Below, piece by piece: positions 13,354 through 13,354 of a stretch of DNA of 13,354 bases. Source of the stretch: Candidatus Abyssobacteria bacterium SURF_5 (GTDB lineage: Bacteria; Abyssobacteria; SURF-5); NCBI GenBank assembly GCA_003598085.1, contig QZKU01000058.1, positions 1 through 13,354 on the forward strand. The letters are read 5' to 3'. How positions within the stretch are numbered: the stretch's first letter is position 1; every line of letters starts with the position of its first letter. The translations under genes and the position numbers were made by a program. A model generated the notes under the pieces. It saw nothing but the letters and a program-made list of their open reading frames with translations, did no database searches and had not been told where the DNA came from.

Positions 13354-13354
13354 T

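Noticed and set aside
13156-13354. AvcI-like inhibitory small RNA upstream of the deaminase
   Set aside because: Only about 100 bases separate the gene from the terminal repeat, and these hold a plausible promoter; I see no distinct RNA structure.
1-13354. A linear plasmid or phage genome with terminal inverted repeats
   Set aside because: There are no replication, partition, structural or terminal-protein genes; the content is ordinary chromosomal-type genes.

Overview
The window looks like a fragment of a Gram-negative, probably uncultivated bacterium. A TonB/ExbB/ExbD energy-transduction module and a probable lipoprotein imply an outer membrane. Nearly every gene has a clear Shine-Dalgarno sequence (GGAGG type) 5-9 bases before its start, and most genes are GC-rich (39 of 60 bases in the line from 6001). 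I cannot name the lineage from sequence alone. Both edges carry the same 97 bp in perfect inverted orientation, so the window is either one assembly contig bounded by copies of one repeat or, less likely, an element with long terminal inverted repeats.

Layout, left to right. (1) 1-846, minus: acetoacetate-decarboxylase-like protein whose C-terminus runs into the left terminal repeat. (2) 1047-1619, plus: exported PRC-barrel protein with an acidic tail, closed by a strong intrinsic terminator. (3) 1702-3507, minus: lipoprotein-type CocE/peptidase S15 hydrolase. (4) 3508-3719: spacer with GTCTGTCCCC-type repeats. (5) 3720-4889, minus: M24-fold peptidase/creatinase-like protein with most metal ligands changed. 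(6) 4890-5620: a 0.7 kb gene-free mosaic of short repeats (two heptamer arrays and several hairpin or motif repeats). (7) 5621-7221, plus: radical SAM enzyme and HAD hydrolase, 2 bp apart. (8) 7338-9470, plus: TonB-like, ExbB/TolQ and ExbD/TolR genes in one operon. (9) 9572-10582, minus: extended SDR (3-beta-HSD/epimerase type), divergent from (10) 10769-11683, plus: a haloalkane dehalogenase of the DhlA type. Their shared spacer holds two promoter-like sites and a 17 bp palindrome. (11) 11965-13155, minus: a P-loop plus cytidine-deaminase fusion resembling the antiphage dCTP/dCMP deaminases (AvcD type), visibly AT-richer than the rest (24 of 60 G+C in the line from 12541) and lying just inside the right terminal repeat.

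The genes fall into independent units rather than one pathway: a TonB power unit, small-molecule hydrolases and oxidoreductases (dehalogenase, SDR, CocE, decarboxylase, M24), a radical SAM/HAD pair, and a likely phage-defence gene. The most interesting parts are the atypical deaminase next to the terminal repeat, the divergent SDR/dehalogenase control region, the repeat mosaic, and the terminal inverted repeats themselves.
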